Source: Arthrobacter sp. C9C5 (GTDB taxonomy: Bacteria > Actinomycetota > Actinomycetes > Actinomycetales > Micrococcaceae). From it: a DNA stretch of 64,000 nt. The stretch is taken from the NCBI RefSeq assembly GCF_013359735.1, contig NZ_JABFMX010000018.1:26504-90503 (forward strand). Direction: 5' to 3'. The position numbers and the translations under genes are program-made. Shown piece after piece: positions 8,204 through 17,467 of the stretch (the stretch's first letter is position 1; each line of letters starts with the position of its first letter). Under the pieces are notes generated by a model. The model made no database searches. It was not told the DNA's origin and saw only the letters and a list, made by a program, of their open reading frames with translations.

Positions 8204-9451
8204 ATGGGCGCCACACATCTGCCCTCTACCGAGTTCGACGGAACCGAGGTGGATGACCAGCTCGAGGCGCAGGCCGAGGCGGTGCTGGGCGACCCCGCTG
8301 TCCCGATGGTCCAGCTGCTGGGTCCGGACGGCACCCTGGGCTCAGATCCGGTCTTTTCCGAGTACGCCGCGCGGCTCGACGCTGGGAAGCTCCGCGGTTT
8401 CTACGCGGACATGGCAAAGATCCGCCGTTTCGACGTCGAGGCCACCGCCCTGCAGCGGCAGGGCCAGCTGGCCCTTTGGGTCCCGCTCACCGGCCAGGAA
8501 GCCGCGCAGATCGGGTCCGGCCGGGCGAGCCAGCCGCAGGATTACATCTTCCCCACCTACCGGGAGCACGGCGTCGCGCTGACCCGCAACGTCGACCTGG
8601 CCGAGCTGCTGCGGCAGTTCCGCGGGGTGTCCAACGGCGGCTGGAACCCCAAGGACACCAACTTCCACCTCTACACGCTGGTCCTCGCCGCCCAGACGCC
8701 CCATGCGGTCGGTTACGCGATGGGCATCCAGCGCGACCAGAAGCTTGCCGCGGCCCAGGCGGCAGCGGGGGAGGCGCCGGCCGGTTCCCAGGAGCCCAAG
8801 GCCGCCGTCATGGTCTATTTCGGCGACGGCGCCAGCTCCGAGGGCGATGTCCACGAGTCCATGGTTTTCGCCGCCTCCTACAACGCCCCCGTGGTGTTCT
8901 TCTGCCAGAACAACCATTGGGCCATCTCGGTTCCCACCGCCGTCCAGACCCGCATTCCGCTCTCCAACCGCGCCAAGGGCTACGGCTTCCCCGGCATCCG
9001 GGTGGACGGCAATGACGTGATCGCGGTCCACGCCGTCACCGAGTGGGCCCTCGAACGCGCCCGCGAAGGCAAGAGCCCGGTGCTGATCGAGGCCTTCACC
9101 TACCGCGTCGGCGCGCACACCACCGCCGACGATCCGACGAAATACCGCGGCTCGGACGAAGAAGCGCAATGGCGGGCGAAGGATCCGCTGGAGCGGCTCG
9201 AGAAGTACCTGCGCGCCGAAGGCCTCGCCGACGACGCCTTCTTCGAACAGGTCAGGGCCGACGGCGACGAGCTCGCGGCCTACGTCCGCAGCACCATCCA
9301 CGACCTGGGAACCCCGGACATCCGGACGGCCTTCGCCAACACCTACGCCGAGGCGCACCCCCTGGTGGCCGAGGAGTTGGCGTGGTTCGAGGAATACAGC
9401 GCGGGCTTCGCCGACGAGGCAGAGCCTGCCGACACGGAGGCGGCCAACTGA
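8204..9451 (+). CDS. bkdA: 2-oxoacid dehydrogenase E1 component, alpha subunit
   Basis: A 415-residue thiamine-diphosphate-binding E1alpha subunit. The TPP motif is seen as YFGDGASSEGDVHESMVFA (GDG) through CQNNHWAIS (NN, Mg-binding), plus GVALTRN and GAHTTADDPTKYR, the latter a hallmark of branched-chain 2-oxoacid dehydrogenase E1alpha. Actinobacteria normally use a homodimeric AceE for pyruvate, so a separate alpha/beta E1 points to branched-chain keto-acid oxidation; annotation as pyruvate dehydrogenase alpha (pdhA) is a common alternative. Start: ATG at 8204 with AAGGAG 5-7 nt upstream; the reading frame further upstream runs through the palindrome and is rejected. The stop overlaps the next ATG by one base. 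Confidence 0.93.
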   Translation: MGATHLPSTEFDGTEVDDQLEAQAEAVLGDPAVPMVQLLGPDGTLGSDPVFSEYAARLDAGKLRGFYADMAKIRRFDVEATALQRQGQLALWVPLTGQEAAQIGSGRASQPQDYIFPTYREHGVALTRNVDLAELLRQFRGVSNGGWNPKDTNFHLYTLVLAAQTPHAVGYAMGIQRDQKLAAAQAAAGEAPAGSQEPKAAVMVYFGDGASSEGDVHESMVFAASYNAPVVFFCQNNHWAISVPTAVQTRIPLSNRAKGYGFPGIRVDGNDVIAVHAVTEWALERAREGKSPVLIEAFTYRVGAHTTADDPTKYRGSDEEAQWRAKDPLERLEKYLRAEGLADDAFFEQVRADGDELAAYVRSTIHDLGTPDIRTAFANTYAEAHPLVAEELAWFEEYSAGFADEAEPADTEAAN

Positions 9452-10431
9452 TGACCACCATGACCATTGCCAAGGCCATCAACGAGGGCCTGCGCGCGAC
9501 GCTGGGCAACAACCCCCGGACCCTGCTGATGGGCGAGGACATCGGCCCGCTCGGCGGCGTCTACCGCGTCACCGACGGCCTGATCGGGGAGTTCGGCGCC
9601 GACCGCGTCGTGGACACCCCGCTCGCCGAATCCGGCATCATCGGCACCGCGATCGGCCTGGCGCTGAGCGGCTACCTGCCGGTCTGCGAGATCCAGTTCG
9701 ACGGCTTCGTCTTTCCGGGCTTCAACCAGATCACCACGCAGCTGGCGAAGATGCATTCGCGCAGCAACGGCAACCTCACCGTCCCCGTCGTCATCCGCAT
9801 TCCCTATGGCGGCGGCATCGGCTCGATTGAACACCATTCCGAGTCCCCCGAGGCGCTGTTCGCCCACACCGCCGGGCTGCGCATCATCACCCCGTCCAAC
9901 CCGCACGACGCCTACTGGATGATCCAGCAGGCCGTCGATTGCCTGGACCCCGTGATCGTCTTCGAGCCGAAGCGGCGCTACTGGCTCAAAGGCGAGGTCG
10001 ACACCGACTCCCCGGGCCAGTCCGCGGACCCGTTCAAGGCCCATGTGCTGCGTGAGGGGTCGGACGCTACCGTCGTGGCCTATGGCCCGCTAGTCCCCGT
10101 GGCCCTCGCGGCCGCCTCCGCCGCGGTTGAGGACGGCCACAGCGTCGAGGTGATCGACCTGCGCTCCATTTCGCCGATCGATTTCGACACCGTCACGGCC
10201 TCGGTCCGGAAAACGGGCCGGCTGATCGTGGCGCACGAAGCGCCGACCTTCGGCGGCATCGGCGGCGAGATCGCGGCGCGGGTCAGCGAGCGGGCTTTCC
10301 ATTCCCTCGAAGCCCCGGTCATCCGCGTCGGCGGCTTCCACATGCCCTACCCGGTCGCCAAGGTGGAAGAAGACTACCTTCCGGACATCGACCGCATCCT
10401 TGAGGCGCTGGAACGCGCCCTCGCCTACTGA
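9451..10431 (+). CDS. bkdB: 2-oxoacid dehydrogenase E1 component, beta subunit
   Basis: A 326-residue E1beta subunit (transketolase central plus C-terminal domain). Diagnostic stretches are [52 protein letters not shown] and [12 protein letters not shown] followed by EHHSES, and the C-terminal domain with [13 protein letters not shown] and [11 protein letters not shown]. It pairs with the alpha subunit to form the alpha2beta2 E1 that decarboxylates the 2-oxoacid and acylates the E2 lipoyl group. The ATG shares its A with the TGA of the alpha gene (9449-9451), so translation is coupled and stoichiometry kept. The E2 gene follows after 11 nt. Confidence 0.94.
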   Translation: MTTMTIAKAINEGLRATLGNNPRTLLMGEDIGPLGGVYRVTDGLIGEFGADRVVDTPLAESGIIGTAIGLALSGYLPVCEIQFDGFVFPGFNQITTQLAKMHSRSNGNLTVPVVIRIPYGGGIGSIEHHSESPEALFAHTAGLRIITPSNPHDAYWMIQQAVDCLDPVIVFEPKRRYWLKGEVDTDSPGQSADPFKAHVLREGSDATVVAYGPLVPVALAAASAAVEDGHSVEVIDLRSISPIDFDTVTASVRKTGRLIVAHEAPTFGGIGGEIAARVSERAFHSLEAPVIRVGGFHMPYPVAKVEEDYLPDIDRILEALERALAY

Positions 10432-10442
10432 CGGGGACCTCC

Positions 10443-11939
10443 ATGACCGTGAACAAGTTCAACCTTCCCGACGTGGGCGAGGGCCTGACCGAGGCCGAAA
10501 TCGTGTCTTGGAAGGTCAAGGCCGGTGACACCGTGGCCGTCAACGACGTGCTGTGCGAAATCGAGACCGCCAAGTCCCTCGTGGAGCTTCCTTCGCCGTA
10601 CGCCGGAACAGTCACCGAGCTGTTGGTCCCGGAGGGCGTGACGGTCGACGTCGGAACGCCGATCATCAGTGTTTCCGACGCCGCTGCCGCGCCCGCCGCA
10701 ACCCCGACGGCTGCCGCTGCGCCGGCTCCCGAAGCGCCGATGTACGGAAAGTTGGAGCAGGACGCGTCCGACGCCGCAGAGTCGGCCGGGCCTCCGGCCG
10801 GCGGCCCGCTGGTTGGTTCCGGCCCGAAGGCCGACGCCGTCAAACGCCGCCGCCGGATCGCAGCGCCAGCTGCGGCGTCCCCGGCGGCCTCCGCTCCCGC
10901 CGTCGAACGGGCCGGGATCGAGGCGCACGACATCTGGATCAGCCCGGAAGCGGTCTCCGATGCGGCACGTCCCGTCGCGGCGGAAGCCGAAGCTGTCGAC
11001 CAGCGCCCGACGCTGGGCGGGGCCATCACCGGCCTCGTCAACCGCGTCCTGGCCAAGCCCCCGGTCCGGAAGATTGCCCGCGACCTCGGCATCGACCTGG
11101 CCGACGTCGTTCCCACCGGCGCGCGCGGTGAGGTAACCCGTGAGGACCTCGTCAGCTACCAGGCCCAGCGCGACGCCGAGCTGGATCAGGCGGATTCGTT
11201 CTGGGGCAAGACCGGCCGCCCCCAGGAGCAGCGGATCGAGCGCATCCCGGTCAAGGGCGTCCGCAAGGCCACCGCACGGGCCATGGTCGAGTCCGCCTTC
11301 GCGGCCCCGCATGTGAGCATCTTCGTGGACGTGGACGCCAGCCGCACCATGGAGTTCGTCAAGCGGCTCAAGGCTTCGCGCGATTTCGAGGGCATCAAGG
11401 TTTCGCCGCTGCTGATTCTCGCGAAGGCCGTCATCTGGGCCGCGGCGCGCAACCCCAGCGTCAACGCCAGCTGGGTGGATGCGGAAGACGGCAGCGACAG
11501 TGCCGAGATCCACGTCAAGCACTTCATGAACCTGGGCATCGCGGCCGCCACCCCGCGCGGCCTGATGGTGCCCAACATCAAGAACGCCCAGGATCTGTCG
11601 CTCAAGGAACTCGCGCTGGCCCTCAATGAGCTGGCCACCACCGCCCGGGCGGGCAAGACCCAGCCGGCGCAGATGCAGGGCGGCACCCTCACGGTCACCA
11701 ACATCGGCGCCCTGGGCATCGACACCGGAACGCCGATCATCAATCCCGGCGAGGTGGCGATCGTGGCCTTCGGCACCATCAAGCAGAAGCCCTGGGTGCT
11801 CGACGGTGAGGTGATTCCCCGGTGGATCACGACGCTCGGAGGGTCCTTCGACCACCGGGTGGTGGACGGAGACCTCTCGGCCCGCTTCATGGCCGACGTC
11901 GCAGCCATCCTGGAAGAGCCCGCCCTGCTGCTGGACTGA
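10443..11939 (+). CDS. bkdC: 2-oxoacid dehydrogenase E2 (dihydrolipoamide acyltransferase)
   Basis: A 498-residue E2 with one lipoyl domain at the N-terminus ([11 protein letters not shown], lipoyl lysine 44 in [10 protein letters not shown]), an Ala/Pro-rich linker (about residues 80-100 and 140-155), a peripheral subunit-binding domain around residues 195-235 ([29 protein letters not shown]), and the acyltransferase core with C-terminal FDHRVVDGD carrying the catalytic His and Asp. Transfers the acyl group to CoA. GGGGACC stands just before the ATG. Last gene of the E1alpha-E1beta-E2 operon. No E3 (dihydrolipoamide dehydrogenase) is present, so the complex must use an E3 encoded elsewhere, as is usual in this group. 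Confidence 0.95.
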   Translation: MTVNKFNLPDVGEGLTEAEIVSWKVKAGDTVAVNDVLCEIETAKSLVELPSPYAGTVTELLVPEGVTVDVGTPIISVSDAAAAPAATPTAAAAPAPEAPMYGKLEQDASDAAESAGPPAGGPLVGSGPKADAVKRRRRIAAPAAASPAASAPAVERAGIEAHDIWISPEAVSDAARPVAAEAEAVDQRPTLGGAITGLVNRVLAKPPVRKIARDLGIDLADVVPTGARGEVTREDLVSYQAQRDAELDQADSFWGKTGRPQEQRIERIPVKGVRKATARAMVESAFAAPHVSIFVDVDASRTMEFVKRLKASRDFEGIKVSPLLILAKAVIWAAARNPSVNASWVDAEDGSDSAEIHVKHFMNLGIAAATPRGLMVPNIKNAQDLSLKELALALNELATTARAGKTQPAQMQGGTLTVTNIGALGIDTGTPIINPGEVAIVAFGTIKQKPWVLDGEVIPRWITTLGGSFDHRVVDGDLSARFMADVAAILEEPALLLD

Positions 11940-11968
11940 GTGCTGGACTGACGCCGAGTGCGTGCGGC

Positions 11969-12316
11969 CTAGTTCGATCCGTAGGCGGCGAAGGACGAGA
12001 GCAGCTCCGTCATGCCCGGGTCGCTGCCCCAGCCGGCAACGGCGGCCGCGGCAGCAAACACCACGCCGGCGAAACCGAAACTGGCGGCCGTGACCGCGCC
12101 CAGGAACTTCCAGTCCTCGCGCAGGATGCTCCGGACCGTATCGGGCATCCGCAGCGCCGGGGAGATCAAATTGGGGGCGCTGTCCACCGAGCCGTCGTCG
12201 AGGTACGCGACCACCCGGCCGGCGGCACGGTCGACCCGCATGGTGCTGATGTGGTTTCCGTGGCGGGCCAGCAGAATATCGTGGCCGACGAGCTGGCGGC
12301 GCTGAAGAGTAGGCAT
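11969..12316 (-). CDS. Small membrane-anchored protein of unknown function
   Basis: A 115-residue protein that I do not recognise. Residues 1-65 look globular (LLARHGNHISTMRVDRAAGRV, then YLDDGSVDSAPNL), and residues about 72-95 form one strongly hydrophobic Ala/Phe/Val helix, followed by a short tail that ends SSFAAYGSN. The start ATG at 12314-12316 is preceded by GGGGAG at 5 nt. Convergent with E2 and divergent from the acyl-CoA ligase. The coding call rests on codon usage and the ribosome site. Confidence 0.7.
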   Translation of the reverse strand: MPTLQRRQLVGHDILLARHGNHISTMRVDRAAGRVVAYLDDGSVDSAPNLISPALRMPDTVRSILREDWKFLGAVTAASFGFAGVVFAAAAAVAGWGSDPGMTELLSSFAAYGSN

Positions 12317-12542
12317 GGTTTCTCCCCGGGGAGTGGGCGGATAGGACTGTCCGCGCCATCGGGGGCACCTCCAATTTTACCGCCGCGCACCGCGCCGGTG
12401 CCGGCAAATCCGGGTGAGCCTGCCCACGACGAAGGGTGACGGCGGTCAAATCCATTGGAATCCTGTCCCGAAGCCACGCGGCGGCACTAGAGTGGCACCA
12501 GCCGCCGCCGAGCCGGCGAACGCCGATCAAAGGAGATTTTGC

Positions 12543-14132
12543 GTGTTCTCGAGCCCGTTCCCCGCTGTTGAAATTCCCGACGTCAGCCTTTACGAGTACC
12601 TCTTCGGCGGCCTGCAGGAGGCGGACCTGGACCGGGTCGCCGTCGTCGACGGCAGCAGCGGAGCGGAAACCAGCTACCGCGAGCTGCGCGACCGGATCAA
12701 CGCCCTCGCGGGCGCCGTCGCCGCCCAGGGGCTGGGCATCCACGGCGTCGCCGCCATCCTCTGCCCGAACATCCCGGCGTTCACTGTCGTCTTCCACGGC
12801 CTGCTCCGGGCCGGCGCCACCGTCACTCCCGTCAATTCGCTGTACACGGCCGAGGAGATCGCGAAACAACTTACCGACGCCGGAGCCAGCTGGCTCTTTA
12901 CGATCTCCGCCCTGCTGCCCGCCGCCCGGGAAGCGGCCGGCCAGGTGGGCATACCCGCGGAACGGCTGGTGGTGCTCGACGGCGCTGAGGGTCACCCCTC
13001 GCTGACGGAGCTGCTCACCAGCGGCGCACCCGCCCCGGATGTCAGCTTCGACCCTGCCACCCACCTCGCCGTGCTGCCGTACTCCTCGGGCACCACCGGA
13101 CGGCCCAAGGGCGTGATGCTGAGCCACCGCAACCTCGTGGCGAACGTGGAACAGTCGCGGGGGCTGCTCAAGGTCCGGCCGGACGACCGGCTGCTGGCAC
13201 TGCTGCCGTTCTTCCACATCTACGGACTGACGGTGCTGCTGAACCTGGCCCTTCGGGAGCGCGCCCGCCTGGTCACCATCCCGAAGTTCGACCTCGCGGA
13301 ATTCCTGCGGATGGTCCAGGACCACAAGTGCAGCTACCTCTTCATCGCCCCGCCGGTTGCCGTGGCACTGTCCAAGCACCCGCTGGTGGCGGACTACGAC
13401 CTCAGCTCCGTGCACACCACGTTGTCCGGCGCGGCGCCGCTGGACGGGGAACTGGGGGCGCGGCTGGCCGAGCGGCTGGGCTGCCGGGTGCTCCAGGGCT
13501 ACGGCATGACCGAGATGAGTCCCGTCTCCCACCTGATACCGGTCGATGCGACGGACGTTCCGGTCAGCTCGGTGGGCTACACCGTCCCCAACATGGACTG
13601 CCGGCTGGTGGATCCGGCCACGGGCGAGGAAATCGAGGTCCCCGCGGAGGGGACCAGCGCCCCGGGCCACCTGCTGTGCCGGGGGCCCAACGTGATGCTC
13701 GGCTACCTGAACCGGCCCGAGGAGACGGCGGACACCCTCGACGCGGACGGCTTCCTGCACACCGGGGACATCGCCACGGTGCGGGCGGACGGCGTGGTGT
13801 CGATCGTGGACCGGCTCAAGGAATTGATCAAGTACAAGGGCTACCAGATTGCGCCGGCCGAGCTCGAGGCGCTGCTGCTCACCCACCCCGGCATCGCCGA
13901 CGCCGCCGTGGTCGGAACCCCCGACGCCGACGGCCAGGAGGTGCCGATGGCCTTCGTGGTGCGCCAGCCAAACGCCGAGGGCGAGCTGCTGGACGAAGCC
14001 GGGGTGGAGGAATTCGTGGCCGCACGGGTGGCGCCGTTCAAGAAGATCCGGCGCGTGGAATTCATCGATGCGGTGCCGAAGTCCTCCTCCGGCAAGATCC
14101 TGCGCCGGATGCTGAAGGCAGTGGACGCCTAG
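12543..14132 (+). CDS. AMP-binding acyl-CoA ligase, 4-coumarate-CoA ligase type
   Basis: A 529-residue ANL-superfamily ligase that activates a carboxylic acid as an acyl-adenylate and transfers it to CoA. Motifs: LPYSSGTTGRPKGVMLSHRN (P-loop, about residues 177-196), GYGMTEMSP, LHTGDIATV, DRLKELIKYKGYQIAPAELE (hinge), and the catalytic lysine in SSSGKILRR near the C-terminus. Overall order and length match 4CL-like enzymes. Probable substrates are aromatic or medium-chain acids; this cannot be decided from sequence. Start: GTG at 12543, 7 nt after AGGAG (12531-12535). Monocistronic, closed by a bidirectional hairpin at 14142-14173. Confidence 0.92.
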   Translation: MFSSPFPAVEIPDVSLYEYLFGGLQEADLDRVAVVDGSSGAETSYRELRDRINALAGAVAAQGLGIHGVAAILCPNIPAFTVVFHGLLRAGATVTPVNSLYTAEEIAKQLTDAGASWLFTISALLPAAREAAGQVGIPAERLVVLDGAEGHPSLTELLTSGAPAPDVSFDPATHLAVLPYSSGTTGRPKGVMLSHRNLVANVEQSRGLLKVRPDDRLLALLPFFHIYGLTVLLNLALRERARLVTIPKFDLAEFLRMVQDHKCSYLFIAPPVAVALSKHPLVADYDLSSVHTTLSGAAPLDGELGARLAERLGCRVLQGYGMTEMSPVSHLIPVDATDVPVSSVGYTVPNMDCRLVDPATGEEIEVPAEGTSAPGHLLCRGPNVMLGYLNRPEETADTLDADGFLHTGDIATVRADGVVSIVDRLKELIKYKGYQIAPAELEALLLTHPGIADAAVVGTPDADGQEVPMAFVVRQPNAEGELLDEAGVEEFVAARVAPFKKIRRVEFIDAVPKSSSGKILRRMLKAVDA

Positions 14133-14141
14133 GACAGCAGA

Positions 14142-14173
14142 GCCGGCGCGCAGCCTTGGGCCCGCGCGCCGGC
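14142..14173. terminator. Bidirectional terminator hairpin
   Basis: A perfect 10-bp GC stem (GCCGGCGCGC at 14142-14151, GCGCGCCGGC at 14164-14173) with a 12-nt loop, flanked by a further GCAGA / TCTGC pairing. It lies between the convergent ligase and stress-protein genes and so can serve both. No U-run, as is common in high-GC actinobacteria. Confidence 0.7.
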
Positions 14174-14189
14174 ATCTGCAGTTGCGCCG

Positions 14190-14621
14190 CTACTCGGGGC
14201 TGTCGGTCTTGGCGATGTAGACGTCGCAGGGGGCGCCGTGGGCCACGCTGTTGGCAACGCTCCCGAGAACGCGCCCCAGGCCGCGCATCCGGCGGTTGCC
14301 GACCACGATCATCTGCGCGTCGGAACGTTCCGCCTCGTGAATCAGCGCTTCCGCGGGCTTGCCCCGGGCTGCCGCGTAGGTGACGTTGATCCCGGCCGTC
14401 CGGAGACTGTCGGCGACACCCTTGGCAACCTTCTCGGCGTCGTCGGCGTCGGAAACAATCCACCGGTCGCTGCCGCTGCCGAACACCTCGGTCCGGTCGC
14501 TGTCGAACGCGCTGACCACGTGCAGCGTCGCGCCGAGCGAGACAGCCAGGTCCCGGGCCGTTTGGGCCGCCTTCAGGGCAGTCTCACTGCCATCGACGCC
14601 GACAACGATGATTCCGGTCAT
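14190..14621 (-). CDS. Universal stress protein (UspA family)
   Basis: A 143-residue single Usp domain. The N-terminal VVGVDGSETALKA contains the nucleotide-contacting Asp, and the C-terminal IVVGNRRMRGLGRVLGSVANSV matches the G-x(2)-G-x(9)-G-S/T ATP-binding signature of the ATP-binding Usp subfamily. Cytosolic, probably a dimer, usually induced in stress or stationary phase. GAGGAG precedes the ATG by 6 nt. It is monocistronic by context. Confidence 0.93.
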   Translation of the reverse strand: MTGIIVVGVDGSETALKAAQTARDLAVSLGATLHVVSAFDSDRTEVFGSGSDRWIVSDADDAEKVAKGVADSLRTAGINVTYAAARGKPAEALIHEAERSDAQMIVVGNRRMRGLGRVLGSVANSVAHGAPCDVYIAKTDSPE

Positions 14622-14700
14622 AGGGGACTCCTCTGGTCTGGCATGAATACGTCTGGCATGAATAGATCAGGCGCCGTTCAGTCAACAGCAATAGTTCAGG

Positions 14701-15993
14701 CTACAACGCCGCGACGGCTTCCCGCAGCACCGGCGCCAGGCGCCGGACGCCTTCCTCGATTGCGTCCGGCGGCACCGCACTGAAGGCGAGCCGCAGCTTG
14801 TTGGAGGGCTCGTCCGAGTGGGTAAATGCCGCACCGGGAATGAACACCACGCCGGCATCGATGGCCTTCTGCAACAGGGGGTAGGTGTCGATGCCCTCGG
14901 GCAGCGTGACCCAGATGAAGAAGCCGCCTTCCGGCCGTGTCCAGCTCAGCCCCTCGGGCATGTGCTCCTCGAGGGCTGCGAGCATGGCCTCGCAACGCTC
15001 CTGGTATAGCCCGCGGTAGGTGGCAATCTGGCCGCGCCAGTCGTAGTCGCGCAGGTAGGCGGAGACCAGCATCTGGTTGAGCGTCGGCGGGCACAGGGTG
15101 ACGGCTTCCGAGGCCAGGTAGTAGCGGCGCTGCAGGTGCGCCGGGACCAGGGCCCAGCCGATCCGCAGCCCCGGGGCGAAGATCTTGGAGAAGGAGCCCA
15201 TGTAGATGACATCGTCCGGGTTGCCGGCCCGCAGCGGGGTCAGCGGCTGGCCGTCGAAGCGCAGGAGGCCGTACGGGTTGTCCTCCAGGACCAAAATATT
15301 CGCATTACGGCATATATCGACTACCTGTTGCCGGCGTTCCGCGGCGAGTGTGATCCCGGACGGATTGTTGAAGCTGGGGATCGTGTAGAGGAATTTGATG
15401 TTCTTGCCCGCGGTCTGCAGGGCGGCGATCCTGGCCTCGAGGAGATCCGGGATGATTCCGTGCTCGTCCATCGGCACCGTCCCCACCTCGACCTGGTAGG
15501 CCTCGAAAGTGTTAAGCGCGCCGACGTAGGTGGGATCCTCCACCAGTACGACGTCGCCCGGGTTGCAGAAGACCTTGGTCGCGACGTCCTGCGCGGACTG
15601 GGAGCCTGCGGTGATGACGACGTTTTCGGGCTTCGCGTCGAGAATCCCCTCGGCGGCCATGACCTCGCAGATCTGCGTGCGGAGCTCCTCGGTACCCTGC
15701 CCGCCGCCGTACTGCAGCGCCGTCAGGCCCTGTTCGGCGATGATCTTCGCCGCGGACTGGCCCAGCCGCTCCAGCGGAAGGGACTGGAGGTAGGGGCTGC
15801 CGCCGGCGAGGGAGACCAGGCCCGGACGCAGGGAGATGTCGAAGACGTCCCGGACGGCCGACTGCTTGATATTTGCTGCGCGCTCCGAGAAAAGCCTCTC
15901 GTGGCGGTGGGCGGACGTAGCCGCACGTTCAATTGCGTCAATTGCCTCGGCCGGAAGGAGCTCTGCGGCGGCATCAAGTGTTTCGTGGGTCAC
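14701..15993 (-). CDS. PLP-dependent aminotransferase (class I/II, LysN/MocR-catalytic type)
   Basis: A 430-residue class I/II aminotransferase. Seen: VSLAGGSPYLQSLP near the N-terminus, YGGGQGTEELR, VITAGSQSAQDV, EDPTYVGALN, YTIPSFNNPSGITL (Asn for PLP), LEDNPYGLLRF, and the Schiff-base lysine in MGSFSKIFAPGLRIGW. This is the layout of 2-aminoadipate/valine-type transaminases and of MocR catalytic domains, but no winged helix-turn-helix is attached. Amino donor unknown. I prefer the GTG at 15991-15993 because TATCCT lies 6 nt upstream (16000-16005), a leaderless pattern; an ORF extended by 27 residues to 16074 shows no family similarity. Confidence 0.9.
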   Translation of the reverse strand: MTHETLDAAAELLPAEAIDAIERAATSAHRHERLFSERAANIKQSAVRDVFDISLRPGLVSLAGGSPYLQSLPLERLGQSAAKIIAEQGLTALQYGGGQGTEELRTQICEVMAAEGILDAKPENVVITAGSQSAQDVATKVFCNPGDVVLVEDPTYVGALNTFEAYQVEVGTVPMDEHGIIPDLLEARIAALQTAGKNIKFLYTIPSFNNPSGITLAAERRQQVVDICRNANILVLEDNPYGLLRFDGQPLTPLRAGNPDDVIYMGSFSKIFAPGLRIGWALVPAHLQRRYYLASEAVTLCPPTLNQMLVSAYLRDYDWRGQIATYRGLYQERCEAMLAALEEHMPEGLSWTRPEGGFFIWVTLPEGIDTYPLLQKAIDAGVVFIPGAAFTHSDEPSNKLRLAFSAVPPDAIEEGVRRLAPVLREAVAAL

Positions 15994-16069
15994 AGTCCTA
16001 GGATACAGGTCCACGTTGTCACTGGGAAAACTTTTGTTCACAAAGATCGTCGGGGGATCCCGGACGCAG

Positions 16070-16106
16070 GACACCCCCGGCAGTGGGGGGCGCTGCCGGG
16101 GGTGTC
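16070..16106 (-). terminator. Terminator of the FMN reductase gene
   Basis: A perfect 14-bp stem: GACACCCCCGGCAG at 16070-16083 and CTGCCGGGGGTGTC at 16093-16106, with a 9-nt loop. It starts 19 nt past the reductase stop on the minus strand and lies before the leader of the next gene. Confidence 0.8.
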
Positions 16107-16124
16107 GGTCTGTGGGGAGCCTGC

Positions 16125-16688
16125 TTAGGCGGCGTCGGCGGTCCGGGCTTCGGCCAGGGCTTCGAACACGCCCTTGATCTGCTCCACGACCTCGGCATCG
16201 TCCTTCGGGTGGACCTCGGCGAAGCGGACCATCGAGCCGGGGACGGCAAGCTTGACGTCCTCAAGCACCTTGGCGCCGGCGATGCCGACGGCCTTGCGGG
16301 CCTCGTCCTGGGCCCAGACGCCGCCGTACTGGCCGAACGCGGTGCCGACGACGGCGGTGGGCTTGCCGCTCAGGGCGCCGGCACCGAAAGGCCGGGAGAG
16401 CCAGTCGATGGCGTTCTTCAGCGGCGCGGGAACGGTGCCGTTGTATTCCGGCGTGACCAGGAGCAGGGTATCGGCGTCGTTCGCGGCGGCACGCAGCGCT
16501 GCGGCGGCGGCGGGAACCTGGCCCTCGACGTCGATGTCCTCGTTGTAGAACGGGATGTTGCCGAGGCTCTCGTGGATGACGACGTCGACCTGCTCGGGAG
16601 CGTTGAGCTGGATGGCTTCGGCCAGCTGGGCGTTGGTGGAGCCGGCGCGCAGGCTGCCGACCAGGGTGAGAACGGTGTTGGTGGTCAT
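16125..16688 (-). CDS. NAD(P)H-dependent FMN reductase
   Basis: A 187-residue flavodoxin-fold reductase of the NADPH-dependent FMN reductase family. GSLRAGSTNAQLAEAI binds the FMN phosphate and TPEYNGTVPAPLKNAIDW is the family signature near residue 80-97; FGQYGGVWAQDEAR follows. Such enzymes reduce flavins, quinones, azo compounds or chromate. AAGGAG precedes the ATG by 5 nt. It is divergent from a TetR-type gene, and the shared 125-nt region holds a palindrome (16765-16786), so local repression by that TetR protein and induction by a quinone-like ligand are likely. Confidence 0.93.
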   Translation of the reverse strand: MTTNTVLTLVGSLRAGSTNAQLAEAIQLNAPEQVDVVIHESLGNIPFYNEDIDVEGQVPAAAAALRAAANDADTLLLVTPEYNGTVPAPLKNAIDWLSRPFGAGALSGKPTAVVGTAFGQYGGVWAQDEARKAVGIAGAKVLEDVKLAVPGSMVRFAEVHPKDDAEVVEQIKGVFEALAEARTADAA

Positions 16689-16764
16689 GGGAACTCCTTG
16701 TATCGCGCCGCGGAGGTTCCGGCGGCTGGATGGTCGCGGAGGCTTTGGTGGCCTTCACCAGGAC

Positions 16765-16786
16765 TAAACGGACTGCGGTCCGGTTA
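16765..16786. promoter_or_regulatory. Palindromic operator between FMN reductase and TetR genes
   Basis: TAAACGGAC (16765-16773) and GTCCGGTTA (16778-16786) form an inverted repeat around a 4-nt centre, with one mismatch. It is centred in the divergent promoter region, 15 nt before the TACAAT box of the regulator gene. Size and position suit a TetR dimer site. Confidence 0.6.
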
Positions 16787-16813
16787 ATATTCCCCGGCGC
16801 TACAATGGGCGCT

Positions 16814-17467
16814 GTGAGCCTCATCCCAATCCGTCCCGGTGGTCAAGCAGCCGGCCCCCCAGTTCAACCCGGCCATCCCCCCGGCGTCCGGGGCGCCGCC
16901 GAGTCCGAACGCAGGGATGCCGCCCGCAACCGTGAGTTGCTGCTCCGGGCCGCCCGGGAATTGATCGAGGAGTGCGGGGCGGACGGCCTCACCATGGCGT
17001 CCCTGGCCGGGCGCGCCGGCGTGGGCAAGGGGACCGTCTTCCGGCGCTTCGGCAGCCGGGCGGGACTCATGATGAGCCTGCTCAGTGACGCCGAGGCGCA
17101 GTTCCAGGGCCGGTTCATGTTCGGGCCGCCCCCGCTGGGGCCCGGTGCGCCGCCCCTGGAACGGCTGATCGCCTTTGGCGCGGAGCGGATCGCCTGGGTG
17201 CTGGAATTTGGTGAACTCGCCCGCGCCGCGGACGCGTCGGCCCACAACCGGTTCGATGTGCCCCCCGCGGTGCTCTGGCGCCGGCATCTGGAACTGCTGC
17301 TGCGCGAAGCCGGGGTCACCGCGGATCCCTGGCTGATGGCGGGCGCCCTGAGCGTGACCCTCGAGCCGGAGCGCATCCTGCACGCCGTCTGGGTCCACGG
17401 GGTCGCCCCGGACCGGCTGGTTGAGTCCTGGCGGGAGCTGGCCACCCGGGTGGTGCGCGGCGCGTAG
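16814..17467 (+). CDS. TetR/AcrR family transcriptional regulator
   Basis: A 217-residue TetR regulator. The N-terminal DNA-binding domain reads RELLLRAARELIEECGADGLTMASLAGRAGVGKGTVFRRF (cut in parts here: helix-turn-helix LAGRAGVGKGTVFRRFG, about residues 60-76), preceded by a Pro/Gly-rich arm. The C-terminal ligand domain is variable. Start: TACAAT at 16801-16806 stands 7 nt before the GTG at 16814, so a leaderless start is most probable; the ATG at 16805 lies inside that box and is unlikely. Probably represses itself and the divergent FMN reductase through the palindrome at 16765-16786. Confidence 0.88.
   Translation: MSLIPIRPGGQAAGPPVQPGHPPGVRGAAESERRDAARNRELLLRAARELIEECGADGLTMASLAGRAGVGKGTVFRRFGSRAGLMMSLLSDAEAQFQGRFMFGPPPLGPGAPPLERLIAFGAERIAWVLEFGELARAADASAHNRFDVPPAVLWRRHLELLLREAGVTADPWLMAGALSVTLEPERILHAVWVHGVAPDRLVESWRELATRVVRGA

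Noticed and set aside
10425..13886. 1153-codon open frame on the minus strand through E2 and the acyl-CoA ligase
   Set aside because: It runs antisense through two genes with clear catalytic motifs; GC-rich codons make stop codons rare on the opposite strand. Its translation is Arg/Gly/His/Val-rich with no domain.
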